NCBI GenBank assembly: GCA_029006735.1 | Contig: JAQXGN010000025.1 | Coordinates: forward strand, 1-32,656 | Source of the DNA: Caryophanales bacterium | GTDB taxonomy: Bacteria; Bacillota_I; Bacilli_A; RFN20; CAG-449 | Length of the DNA stretch: 32,656 bases | Direction of reading: 5' to 3' | Part shown: in pieces, positions 18,792 to 28,157 of the stretch | Position numbering within the stretch: position 1 is the stretch's first letter | Layout: each line of letters opens with the position of its first letter | Made by a program: the position numbers and the translations under genes | The notes under the pieces: generated by a model | Database searches by the model: none | What the model was told of the DNA's origin: nothing | What the model saw: the letters and a program-made list of their open reading frames with translations, nothing else

Positions 18792-19667
18792 ATGAGAAAA
18801 ACAAGCTTATTATCAACATTATTAATACCAATTGCGTTATTTAGCTTATCAAGTTGTGGAGGATCGAGTAATAGATTGACTATCGTTCATTTTGATCAAT
18901 CCATATTAGGAGAAGCTTCTAAAGAATTAGGCGTTTCCATTGGTTTAAAAAAAGGAAGCGATGAATTAAAAGACGCGATTAATTCTGTATTAAGTGAAAT
19001 CAGCGTAGAAACAAGAAATGAATGGATGTTAGAAGCAACAGAAAGATCAACGTTAGATCGTCCAGTGACAGTTCCTTCTCAAGAAGAGGTTACAAAATTT
19101 GATAAAACATTATATGTTGGTTTAGAATGTGAATACGCTCCATTTAATTGGACTGAAGTTGCTCCAACTGAATATTCTTATCCAATTCATGGCGCTACTC
19201 GTCAATATGCTGCAGGATATGATGTTACTGTTGCTAGAGAAATTGCTGATAAATTAGGATATAATTTAGTTATTGAAAAGATGGGATGGGATGCTTTAAT
19301 TCCATGGGTACAAAGTGGTGATAATCGTATTGTTATTGCAGGTATGACAGATACTGAAGAAAGAAGATTATCGATTGATTTCACTGATGAGTATTATCGT
19401 TCAGAATTAGTATTAGTCGTTAAGGAAGATTCTCCATATGCAAAAGCAACTTCATTAGAAGATTTTGCTGGAGCAAGAATTGTTTCTCAAGTTTCTACTG
19501 TAACTGATAGTGTTATTGAAGATTGGAAAACTACATATAATGTTACTCACTTAAGTGCATTAAATACTTTTGCTACATGTGCTACTGCAGTAGTATCAGG
19601 TGCTGCTGATGCTATGACTGCAGAATTACCTGTTGCTACATCAATTGTTAATGGAGCAAATCGTTAA
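18792..19667 (+). CDS. Amino acid (predicted lysine) ABC transporter substrate-binding lipoprotein, apparently circularly permuted
   Basis: Lipobox SLSSC; SBP_bac_3 N-terminal motifs (VGLECEYAPFNWT, AAGYDVTVAREIADKLGY, IVIAGMTDTEERRLSIDFTDEYY) occur after the C-terminal motif (VSIGLKKGSDELKDAINSVLSEIS). Confidence 0.88.
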   Translation: MRKTSLLSTLLIPIALFSLSSCGGSSNRLTIVHFDQSILGEASKELGVSIGLKKGSDELKDAINSVLSEISVETRNEWMLEATERSTLDRPVTVPSQEEVTKFDKTLYVGLECEYAPFNWTEVAPTEYSYPIHGATRQYAAGYDVTVAREIADKLGYNLVIEKMGWDALIPWVQSGDNRIVIAGMTDTEERRLSIDFTDEYYRSELVLVVKEDSPYAKATSLEDFAGARIVSQVSTVTDSVIEDWKTTYNVTHLSALNTFATCATAVVSGAADAMTAELPVATSIVNGANR

Positions 19668-19669
19668 TT

Positions 19670-20443
19670 ATGAATTTGTTTAGTAGAATTTGGTATTTAA
19701 TAGAAAGATTTTATATAGATTTTTTAAATGGTATTGCCTCGACCTTAATTTTAGCAATTATCGGTACATTTGTTGGTTTATTAATTGGTATTGTTGTTAG
19801 TTTAGGAAGAAATCTTAAAATTAAAAAAGAGGATAAACCTTTTACTAAAATATGGAAGGGATTTATTTTAGGATTAACTTCTATTTATGTAAACATCTTT
19901 AGAGGGACTCCAATGATGGTCCAAGCAATGATAATCTTTTTTGGTGCTTCTTCATTTGGATTTTCTTGGTCAAATATACAATTAGGTTGGATATTTAATG
20001 GATATATGATTTGTGGCTTATTTGTTATTATTATTAATACGGGTGCTTATATGTCAGAAATTATTCGTTCTGGGTTAAATGGTGTTGATGAAGGACAAAT
20101 TGAAGCAAGTAGATCGCTTGGTATTTCTTATTGGAAAACAATGGCGTTAATAGTTATGCCTCAAGCAATTAAAAATTCTATTCCTACTATCTTAAATGAA
20201 TATATTGTTAATGTTAAAGACTCTTCGGTATTGAATGTCATTGGCTTAACAGAGTTATATGCAAGTGTATCAATTGCAACTAACACTAATTATTTTAAAG
20301 TAGAAGGTTATATTATTGTCGCAGTAATTTATTTAGTATTAACATTACTTGCCACATATATTGTAAAAATTATTAATCGTAAATTAGAAGTAAAGAAATT
20401 ATTTGAACTTCATTTTATAAAAAGGAGGGTAACAAATGGCTAA
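19670..20443 (+). CDS. Polar amino acid ABC transporter permease
   Basis: HisMQ-type: [70 protein letters not shown]. Confidence 0.95.
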   Translation: MNLFSRIWYLIERFYIDFLNGIASTLILAIIGTFVGLLIGIVVSLGRNLKIKKEDKPFTKIWKGFILGLTSIYVNIFRGTPMMVQAMIIFFGASSFGFSWSNIQLGWIFNGYMICGLFVIIINTGAYMSEIIRSGLNGVDEGQIEASRSLGISYWKTMALIVMPQAIKNSIPTILNEYIVNVKDSSVLNVIGLTELYASVSIATNTNYFKVEGYIIVAVIYLVLTLLATYIVKIINRKLEVKKLFELHFIKRRVTNG

Positions 20444-21314
20444 TAGTGTTATCTCAATTAAAAATTTGAAGAAATCTTTTAGTGATAATGAAGTTTTAAA
20501 AGATATATCATTAGAAATCAATAAAGGTGATGTCATTGCTATTATTGGCCCTTCAGGTAGTGGAAAATCGACTTTTTTAAGATGTATTAATCGTTTAGAA
20601 GAAACAACTGGTGGTCAAATTATTTTCCATCATAAAGATCATGATTACCGAATTGATAATAGCGATTTTTACTTAAAAAAGCAAATAAAAGCAAAATATA
20701 AACAATTAATTAGAAATGCATCTAGAAAAGAAAAAGTTAGATTAAAAGAAGAAAGAAAATTAGAATTATCACAATTTAAAAATAAAGAAAAAGTCAACAT
20801 TAATTTTATTCGAGAAAAGATTGGTATGGTCTTTCAAAATTTTAATTTATTTAATAATAAAGATGTTCTACATAATTGTATGCTTGCTCAAGAAGTTGTT
20901 TTACATACTTCAACTAATGTCGCAAAAGAGAAAGCATTACAGTATTTAAACCAAGTTGGAATGGGCGATCGAATAAATTATAAAGTAAGTGAGATTTCTG
21001 GTGGACAAAAACAACGTGTTGCGATTGCTCGTGCCTTATGTATGGAACCAGATGTAATCTTATTTGATGAGCCTACTAGTGCGCTTGATCCAGAAATGGT
21101 CGGTGAAGTATTAAAAGTTATGAAAGATCTCGCTTCTAGTGGAATGACAATGGTTGTTGTTACTCATGAAATGGGGTTTGCAAAAGATGTTGCAAATAAA
21201 GTAGTATTTATGGATTCGGGGTATATAGTTGAAGAAGGAAATCCAAAAGAAATATTTTCTAATCCAAAAATGCCAAGAACAAAAGAATTCTTAGCTAGAT
21301 ATTTAGAAAAATAA
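20436..21314 (+). CDS. Polar amino acid ABC transporter ATP-binding protein
   Basis: Walker [11 protein letters not shown]-loop MVFQNFNLF, signature [14 protein letters not shown], Walker [15 protein letters not shown]. Confidence 0.96.
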   Translation: MANSVISIKNLKKSFSDNEVLKDISLEINKGDVIAIIGPSGSGKSTFLRCINRLEETTGGQIIFHHKDHDYRIDNSDFYLKKQIKAKYKQLIRNASRKEKVRLKEERKLELSQFKNKEKVNINFIREKIGMVFQNFNLFNNKDVLHNCMLAQEVVLHTSTNVAKEKALQYLNQVGMGDRINYKVSEISGGQKQRVAIARALCMEPDVILFDEPTSALDPEMVGEVLKVMKDLASSGMTMVVVTHEMGFAKDVANKVVFMDSGYIVEEGNPKEIFSNPKMPRTKEFLARYLEK

Positions 21315-21321
21315 GAAAAAT

Positions 21322-21360
21322 GTAGAAGAAAGATAATATAAAATTCTTCTACTTTTTTTA
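21322..21360 (+). terminator. Intrinsic terminator after the transporter operon
   Basis: TAGAAGAA ... TTCTTCTA followed by CTTTTTTTA. Confidence 0.75.
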
Positions 21361-21406
21361 TTGCTTTTTGTTCTATTTTTTCTTGTCTCGCATTTATTTA
21401 AATGAT

Positions 21407-22426
21407 ATGAAAACAATGCTATTAAATTTATTTATATTTTTTTCTTTTTTATTTACTAGTTCTAATATTTCTTATATTAGTGAAAATATCTATGTGAGAA
21501 GTTATTGTTTATTAGATGGGAATACAAATGAGGTAATCTCTTGTAAAAATATGGATCAAAGACAATCTGTGGCGTCAATTTCTAAAATAATGACGGCGAT
21601 TATTTCCATCGAAGAAATGCGCTTGTTTGATGTAATTGAAGTTAAAGAAGAAGTAATTAAAAATGCGATTGGTTCATCTTTATATTTAGAAAGCGGGATA
21701 GAAGTTAGCATAATAGACTTAGTATATGGTTTATTATTAAGGAGTGGAAATGATGCAGCTCATTTACTTGGAGATTATCTTGGTCCTACAATTCCTAAAT
21801 TTGTAGAAAAGATGAATAATAAAGCAAAAGAGTTAAATTTAAATGATACATATTTTTCTAATCCATCTGGTTTAGATCTATTTGATGAAGGAAATAAATC
21901 AACAGCTTATGATATGTGTTTATTAATGTCATATTGCTTAAATAATGAAGTTTTTAGGGAAATAATAAACACGAAATATTATAAAAGTACTGTAAAAGGA
22001 TATTGGAAAAATAAGAATAAATTATTGTTCGATTATTCTTATTGTATTGGAGGAAAAACAGGTTTTACTAAAAAGGCACGAAGAACATTGATCACTGCTA
22101 GTGAAAAAGATGGAGACTTATTAATCTTATGTACATTTGATTGTGGAAGTGATTTTCTTTTTCATAAAAAGGCATATTCTCAAATATTTGATAATACGAC
22201 ATATTTTTGTTTTGTTAATAAAGGATATACATTTATTGATAATAAGACACTCTATTGTAAGAGGAATTATGGGATAAGAATAGATAATGAGGATATTAGT
22301 AAAATATATATTTTAATATCTTTTTCTTATAAACATAATAAATTTGAAGTGAGCATTTTTAAGGAGAATAAAGTAATCAAAAAATTATCTTTAGATGATG
22401 TCTATATTGTTCATAATATCGATTAA
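21407..22426 (+). CDS. D-alanyl-D-alanine carboxypeptidase (peptidase S11, DacF-like)
   Basis: SxxK (ASISKIMTA), SxN (RSGNDAAHLL), KTG (GGKTGFTKKA). Start uncertain (TTG 21368 or ATG 21407). Confidence 0.88.
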   Translation: MKTMLLNLFIFFSFLFTSSNISYISENIYVRSYCLLDGNTNEVISCKNMDQRQSVASISKIMTAIISIEEMRLFDVIEVKEEVIKNAIGSSLYLESGIEVSIIDLVYGLLLRSGNDAAHLLGDYLGPTIPKFVEKMNNKAKELNLNDTYFSNPSGLDLFDEGNKSTAYDMCLLMSYCLNNEVFREIINTKYYKSTVKGYWKNKNKLLFDYSYCIGGKTGFTKKARRTLITASEKDGDLLILCTFDCGSDFLFHKKAYSQIFDNTTYFCFVNKGYTFIDNKTLYCKRNYGIRIDNEDISKIYILISFSYKHNKFEVSIFKENKVIKKLSLDDVYIVHNID

Positions 22427-22431
22427 TTATT

Positions 22432-24222
22432 TTATTGAACGGTAACTGATTTAGCCAGATTTCTAGGCATATCGATATCATATCCTTTTTTCTTCGCACA
22501 TTCTAAAGCAATTCTTTGGAAGATGATTAAAGTGATTAACGGAGAAAATAAATCATCAATTTCTTTTGTTAAAGTTATATCATGTTCTTCGCATTTTCCA
22601 ATGATGATTATTTTTCCTTCACGAGCTTTTATTTCTTCAATACTACTTAACATTTTATCGATATGCTTAGTTTGATATATTAATGCGATAGTTAATGAGT
22701 CTTTGTCAATTAAGGAAATTGTTCCATGCTTTAATTCTCCAGAAGGAAATGCTTCTGAATGAATATAATTAATTTCTTTTAATTTTAAACTAGCTTCATT
22801 TAATAATATGTAATCTAATCCTCGTCCGATGAAGAAGACGGATTTTTTATTAACTAGCTGATGAGTTATTTTATCAATTTCTTTTTGATAATCATTTAAT
22901 GCATGATTGATTTCATCGTTTAATGATAATAGATTATTCAATTTATTAGCTTCTTTGGTATTATTGATTTTACCGATTTTAAAGGCGAGTAAATATAAGA
23001 TGAATACTTGAGAAAAGAATGCTTTTGTAGTCGCAACAGCAATCTCTTTTCCTGCAAGAGAATCAATAAAATAAGATGATTCTCTTGCGATAGTTGAATT
23101 CATAACATTTACAATGCTTATTGTTGTTTCATTATGACTTTTTAGTGTTCTAAGTACTTTGATTGTATCAATTGTTTCTCCTGATTGAGATATTAAAATA
23201 AATAATGTTTTTGAATAATCTAAAAATGGTAAATATTCAAACTCTGATGCTAAATAACATGATGCTCTTAAAGAAGATATATGTTCAAATAAATATTTAC
23301 CAATTAATCCTGCATTATAACTTGATCCACAGCCAATTAAGATTATTTCTTTATATTGACTTAACAAAAAATCATTTATATTAAAAGTGGAAAAATTAAT
23401 TGTATTATTTTTAATATAAGTGTTTATCAATTTGTTATAAATGAGGTTTTGTTCATTGATTTCCTCTTCCATATTTGTTTGATAATTATTTATTTTTTTA
23501 TTAGATATTTCTTTTGTGATTGATTTAAAAATAGGGGCTTTTTTACGTAGAAAAGCGTCATAAAGATATATATTATTATCGATAATTTCAACTATTTCAT
23601 CATCTTCTAGAATATAGTATTGATCGATATTGTCTATTAGTGCGTTTATATCGCTTGAAATATATATTCCATCATCACTTTTTCCAATGATTAAAGATGA
23701 TTCTTTTTTAACTGCATAAAGACGATTTGTGTATTGAGTAAAAATAATAGAAAGTGCGAAACTACCTTTAATCTGCTTGAACGATTTTTCTAATGCTTCA
23801 AGAGGATTATTTTGATAATTTTCTTCAATGATGTTAGCAATCACTTCACTATCAGTTTGACTATAAAAAGAATAGCCTTTATTAATAAGCTCTTTTTTTA
23901 AATCTAAGTAATTATCTATAATCCCATTATGGACTAAAATAATTTTATTATTTAAGGAGTGATGTGGATGAGCGTTTTCTATATTATTTTGACCATGTGT
24001 TGCCCATCTAGTATGTCCAATTCCTATATTACTAATTAAATTCTTTGGAAGAGAAGAAACTAAATTATTTATTTTTCCTTTCTCTTTGAAAGTGTGGTAA
24101 GTATTGTTATAAAAAAGTGTAATTCCAGATGAATCATATCCACGATATTCTAATTTTTTTAAGCAAAAAATCACTTTTTCATAAGCATTATTTTTACCGA
24201 TATATCCAATTATTCCACACAT
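22432..24222 (-). CDS. glmS: Glutamine--fructose-6-phosphate aminotransferase (isomerizing)
   Basis: MCGIIGYIG start with catalytic Cys2, LEYRGYDSSGI, two SIS domains, C-terminal MPRNLAKSVTVQ. Confidence 0.97.
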   Translation of the reverse strand: MCGIIGYIGKNNAYEKVIFCLKKLEYRGYDSSGITLFYNNTYHTFKEKGKINNLVSSLPKNLISNIGIGHTRWATHGQNNIENAHPHHSLNNKIILVHNGIIDNYLDLKKELINKGYSFYSQTDSEVIANIIEENYQNNPLEALEKSFKQIKGSFALSIIFTQYTNRLYAVKKESSLIIGKSDDGIYISSDINALIDNIDQYYILEDDEIVEIIDNNIYLYDAFLRKKAPIFKSITKEISNKKINNYQTNMEEEINEQNLIYNKLINTYIKNNTINFSTFNINDFLLSQYKEIILIGCGSSYNAGLIGKYLFEHISSLRASCYLASEFEYLPFLDYSKTLFILISQSGETIDTIKVLRTLKSHNETTISIVNVMNSTIARESSYFIDSLAGKEIAVATTKAFFSQVFILYLLAFKIGKINNTKEANKLNNLLSLNDEINHALNDYQKEIDKITHQLVNKKSVFFIGRGLDYILLNEASLKLKEINYIHSEAFPSGELKHGTISLIDKDSLTIALIYQTKHIDKMLSSIEEIKAREGKIIIIGKCEEHDITLTKEIDDLFSPLITLIIFQRIALECAKKKGYDIDMPRNLAKSVTVQ

Positions 24223-24854
24223 TAATTATCACCTTTAATAACCATATATGGATCGATTGTCCCTTTTATTGATGATAAAGGATAAATGAAAGTGTTATTA
24301 CCAATTATTGATCCTGGATTAATTACACTTGAACATCCAATCTCAACATAATCACCAATAAGCGCGCCAAATTTGGTTGAATGAGTATTGATTTTTTCTT
24401 TTTTCCATTCAATTACTATTTCTTTATCATCTAGCCTTTTGTTAGATATTAATGAAGACGCTCCTAGATGTACTTTATATCCAAGAAGAGAATCACCCAC
24501 ATAACTTAAATGTGGAATCTTCACTTCATCAAATAAGATAGTATTTTTTAATTCAATCGAGTTTCCAATTAGACAATTTTTACCGATAACTACATTTTCT
24601 CTTATCAAACAAGAATGTCTTATTATTGCTCCTTTATCGATAATGCACGGACCTATTATTTTAGTATTATTATCAATCTTCGCACTTTTATGTATCCAAA
24701 TGTTTGGATGGATATAATTAAATTCATCTTTTGGTAATTTCTCTATGGTCGATAGTATTATTTGTTTAATTGAAGGAATTGCTTCATATAAGAAAGAGAA
24801 TTTAATTAATTCTTCTTGACAAATAGTATTGGTAAAAGAAAACATATTTTTCAT
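24222..24854 (-). CDS. GlmU-like left-handed beta-helix acyltransferase protein lacking a nucleotidyltransferase domain
   Basis: Hexapeptide-like repeats; IIGPCIIDKGAIIRHSCLIRENVVIGKNCLIGNSIELKNTILFDEVKIPHLSYVGDSLLGYKVHLGASS; overlaps glmS start. Confidence 0.8.
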   Translation of the reverse strand: MKNMFSFTNTICQEELIKFSFLYEAIPSIKQIILSTIEKLPKDEFNYIHPNIWIHKSAKIDNNTKIIGPCIIDKGAIIRHSCLIRENVVIGKNCLIGNSIELKNTILFDEVKIPHLSYVGDSLLGYKVHLGASSLISNKRLDDKEIVIEWKKEKINTHSTKFGALIGDYVEIGCSSVINPGSIIGNNTFIYPLSSIKGTIDPYMVIKGDN

Positions 24855-24975
24855 AATAATTTAAGTTTCTCCTAAAAACGTATCTAAAATAATATATGTA
24901 AAAGCCTAAAAATGTTTTCTAAGATTTAATTTAAAATGTGATATAATAAACAAGAATTAAGAAAGTGAGGAGCTT

Positions 24976-25749
24976 ATGGAAGAAAAGATGAGATTACAAA
25001 AAGCAATGTCTCAACTTGGATTATGTTCAAGAAGAAAAGCAGAAGAACTGATTGCTCTAGGAAAAGTAAAAGTTAATGGTAAATTAGTAATTGAAATGGG
25101 TACTTTAGTTTCTTTAGATGATGATATTGAAATAGTTGGTGAAACTAATGTAAAAAAGAATTTTGAAAAAGATACTGTCACTTTCTTATTTAATAAACCA
25201 TTAGGTGTTGTTTCTTCTAGTAAAGATGATCGAGGAAGAAAAGTAGTCATTGATTACTTTAAAGATGAAAAATATCGATTATATCCAGTAGGAAGATTAG
25301 ACTATAATACTTCAGGAGCATTATTAATTTCTAATGATGGAGAATTAACAAATTTAGTTACTCATCCATCTACTCACTTAAATAAAACATATATCGCTAC
25401 TATTGATGGATATGTATTAGATCAACATTTATTAGAACTTGAAAATGGAGTTGAATTGTCAGATGGTATGACAGAACCTGCCATTATTAAAGTGATTGCA
25501 AGAAATACTGCAAGAAGTATTATTTCACTTACAATTCACGAAGGTAGAAATCGTCAAGTGAGAAGGATGTTTGAACATTTTAATTATCATGTTAAAAATT
25601 TACATCGTGAATCGATTGGTTTTTTAACTCTTCAAGGAATAGAAAGAGGAAAGTATCGAAAATTATCGGTGGATGAAGTAAATAAAATTAAAAATATTTG
25701 TAAAGAAAATAAAAAGAATAATATTATTCCAAGTTATAAATTGAAGTAG
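24976..25749 (+). CDS. RsuA/RluB-family pseudouridine synthase
   Basis: S4 domain RLQKAMSQLGLCSRRKAEELI; catalytic YPVGRLDYNTSGALLISNDGEL. Confidence 0.95.
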   Translation: MEEKMRLQKAMSQLGLCSRRKAEELIALGKVKVNGKLVIEMGTLVSLDDDIEIVGETNVKKNFEKDTVTFLFNKPLGVVSSSKDDRGRKVVIDYFKDEKYRLYPVGRLDYNTSGALLISNDGELTNLVTHPSTHLNKTYIATIDGYVLDQHLLELENGVELSDGMTEPAIIKVIARNTARSIISLTIHEGRNRQVRRMFEHFNYHVKNLHRESIGFLTLQGIERGKYRKLSVDEVNKIKNICKENKKNNIIPSYKLK

Positions 25750-25755
25750 ATAAAG

Positions 25756-25790
25756 GCAAGAAGGAAATAAAAATTCTTCTTGCTTTTTTG
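25756..25790 (+). terminator. Intrinsic terminator after the pseudouridine synthase gene
   Basis: GCAAGAAG ... CTTCTTGC + TTTTTTG. Confidence 0.75.
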
Positions 25791-25819
25791 TTCTATTTAT
25801 TTTTAATTAAACATAACAT
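25791..25819 (+). promoter_or_regulatory. Candidate sigma-E-type promoter of spoIVA
   Basis: TTCTATT (25791-25797), 14-nt spacer, CATAACAT (25812-25819); resembles the sporulation sigma-E -35/-10 pattern. Confidence 0.35.
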
Positions 25820-25839
25820 TAAATAGCTTGGAGGCTATT

Positions 25840-27315
25840 ATGGAAGATTCATTAAGTGTTTTAAAACAAATCGGAAAAAGAAATAATGGGGATATTTATT
25901 TAGGTGTTGTCGGACCAGTCAGAGTAGGTAAATCCACTTTTATCAAAAAATTCATGGAAACTTTAGTTATCGATAACATTGAATTAGAGGAAGATAAAAA
26001 AAGAGCAATTGATGAACTTCCTCAATCTGGTGATGGAAAAACGATTATGACTGTTGAGCCAAAATTTGTTCCATCAAATGCAATCAGTATTAAAGTTGAT
26101 GATGATTTTTACGTAAAAATCCGCATGATTGATTGTGTTGGTTATATTATTGAAGATGCAAGTGGTTATATGGAAGAAGGAAAAATGAGGATGATAAAAA
26201 CTCCTTGGTTTGCTGATTCTATTCCTTTTGATGAAGCAGCTAAAATAGGAACACAAAAAGTTATAAAAGATCATTCGACTTTAGGAATTGTTATTTTATC
26301 AGATGGCAGTATCAATGATTTTTCTCGAAATAATTATCAATCTGTGGAAGAAACGATTATTAATGACGTGAAAAATGTTGATAAACCATTTGTGATTATT
26401 TTAAATACAAAAACTCCTCATCATGATGATGTATTAAAAATGAAAGAAGAAATCAGTCAAAAATATCAAGTACCAGTTATACCACTTGATATTGTAAATA
26501 TGAATCGTGATGATGCTTCATCAATTTTAAAAGAAGCTCTTTATCAATATCCAATTTCTGGAATTGAACTAGAAATGCCAAAGTGGGTTGCTTCCTTAGA
26601 TGACGAACATTATATAAAAAAGTCAATTAAGGATTCGATTCAACAAGCAATGGATGAAGCCAAAATTGTTAAGGATGTCGATAAGATAACTGTTGTATTG
26701 TTACAAAATGAATTTTTAAAAGAAGCAAAAATCATTGATGTAGATACAGGTAGTGGAATTTGTGTTGTTCAACTTGATGTAAAAGATGGATTATATGAAG
26801 TTGTATTGGAAGAGTTAGTGGGCTGTAAAATTGAAGATAAATCTCAATTAATCGCGGTTTTGTCACAATTTGTTAAAGCAAAAAAGAATTATGAAAAAAT
26901 CGGTAATGCATTAGAGATGGCAGATTCTTTAGGGTATGGATTTGCCTCAAACAATATTTTGAAAATAGAAAAGCCGGAATTGAGTAAAGTTCAAGGAAGA
27001 CCAGCATTAAAAATCAAAGCATCTACTTCTTGTTATCATCTAATCAAAGTGGATTTACAAACTTCATTTGAACCTGTTTTAGGAAATAAAGAACAAGCTG
27101 ATTATTTTTTAGATTATTTAACTAAAGCATATGAAGAAGGAGAAATGGTTTTACTAGAAAAAGAAATGTTTGGTAGAAAATTTAAAGATATTATTAATGA
27201 ATCATTTCAAGGTAAATTAAATAATTTACCTGAACCGGTAAAAATTAAATTACAACAATTAATTAAGACGATTTCAAATAAAGGAAAAGGGAATTTAATT
27301 GCATTTGTATTTTGA
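25840..27315 (+). CDS. spoIVA: Stage IV sporulation protein A (spore coat morphogenetic ATPase)
   Basis: GVVGPVRVGKSTFIKKFMETLVI, PQSGDGKTIMTVEPKFVP, RMIDCVGY, C-terminal KGKGNLIAFVF. Start ATG 25840 after GGAGG preferred to 25828. Confidence 0.96.
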   Translation: MEDSLSVLKQIGKRNNGDIYLGVVGPVRVGKSTFIKKFMETLVIDNIELEEDKKRAIDELPQSGDGKTIMTVEPKFVPSNAISIKVDDDFYVKIRMIDCVGYIIEDASGYMEEGKMRMIKTPWFADSIPFDEAAKIGTQKVIKDHSTLGIVILSDGSINDFSRNNYQSVEETIINDVKNVDKPFVIILNTKTPHHDDVLKMKEEISQKYQVPVIPLDIVNMNRDDASSILKEALYQYPISGIELEMPKWVASLDDEHYIKKSIKDSIQQAMDEAKIVKDVDKITVVLLQNEFLKEAKIIDVDTGSGICVVQLDVKDGLYEVVLEELVGCKIEDKSQLIAVLSQFVKAKKNYEKIGNALEMADSLGYGFASNNILKIEKPELSKVQGRPALKIKASTSCYHLIKVDLQTSFEPVLGNKEQADYFLDYLTKAYEEGEMVLLEKEMFGRKFKDIINESFQGKLNNLPEPVKIKLQQLIKTISNKGKGNLIAFVF

Positions 27316-27369
27316 TTGTAATGTTATCTCTTGTATGGTAATATAAATATCGTATTTGGAGAGTAGTGT

Positions 27370-27648
27370 ATGGTAAATAAAGATGATTTAGTAAATTTAC
27401 TTAGCCAAAAATGTTATTTAAATAAAGATGAAACACAAAAAATAATCGATTCACTATTTGATATTATTGTTGATCAATTGGCAAAAGGTGAAGATGTAAA
27501 GATTGCTGGTTTTGGTAGATTTAACTTAAAAGAAAGAAAAGAAAAACAAGTTTATAATCCTGTAACAAAAACAAAAAATAATGTTCTCTCTCATAAAGTA
27601 ATTGATTTTAAAGAGAGTAAAAGAGTAAAAGAACAAATCAATAAATAA
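27370..27648 (+). CDS. HU-family DNA-binding protein
   Basis: HU fold motifs GEDVKIAGFGRFNLKERKEKQVYNPVTKTK. Confidence 0.95.
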   Translation: MVNKDDLVNLLSQKCYLNKDETQKIIDSLFDIIVDQLAKGEDVKIAGFGRFNLKERKEKQVYNPVTKTKNNVLSHKVIDFKESKRVKEQINK

Positions 27649-27650
27649 GA

Positions 27651-27685
27651 AATTATATAGGCTCTGGCTTATATAATTTTTTTAT
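27651..27685 (+). terminator. Intrinsic terminator after HU
   Basis: AATTATATA-GGCTCTGGCT-TATATAATT + T-run. Confidence 0.75.
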
Positions 27686-27735
27686 TTTGTCGACTTTTAT
27701 CCTCTTAAACATATTTTAATTTAGGAGGATTTTTT

Positions 27736-28146
27736 ATGGTATTTATTTATAGTCCTTGTGTTTATTCTTCTATTGATGAAATACGAGGAGAAAAAATTGA
27801 ACTATTTGATGTTGATGAAAGCTTTTTAAATGGAAATACGTTTAAAAACACTTATGTAAAATATAAAAACTATAAACCTAAAGTGTTGAAACCAAATAAT
27901 GAACAGGAAAAGATGATGTTAGAAATCCAAAAATATTCACATTTTGTTAATGATTTGAAATTACATTTAGATATATATCCTAATGATAAAAAGGTAATTG
28001 AATTATTTAAGCAATATGTAAATAAGATGAATAAGTTAATGCAAGACTATGCATTAAAATATAATCAACCACTTGTTTCTAGTGATTCAATTATGAAATC
28101 AGATTACTTTTCTTGGGTAAATCCACCTTCTGTATTTGAGAATTAG
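27736..28146 (+). CDS. CotJA-CotJB-like fused spore coat protein
   Basis: C-terminal CotJB-like MLEIQKYSHFVNDLKLHLDIYPNDKKVIELF...YFSWVNPPSVFEN; N-terminal FDVDESFLNGNTFKNTYVKYKNYKP resembles the CotJA C-terminal pattern; directly upstream of cotJC. Confidence 0.65.
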   Translation: MVFIYSPCVYSSIDEIRGEKIELFDVDESFLNGNTFKNTYVKYKNYKPKVLKPNNEQEKMMLEIQKYSHFVNDLKLHLDIYPNDKKVIELFKQYVNKMNKLMQDYALKYNQPLVSSDSIMKSDYFSWVNPPSVFEN

Positions 28147-28157
28147 GAGATTATTGT

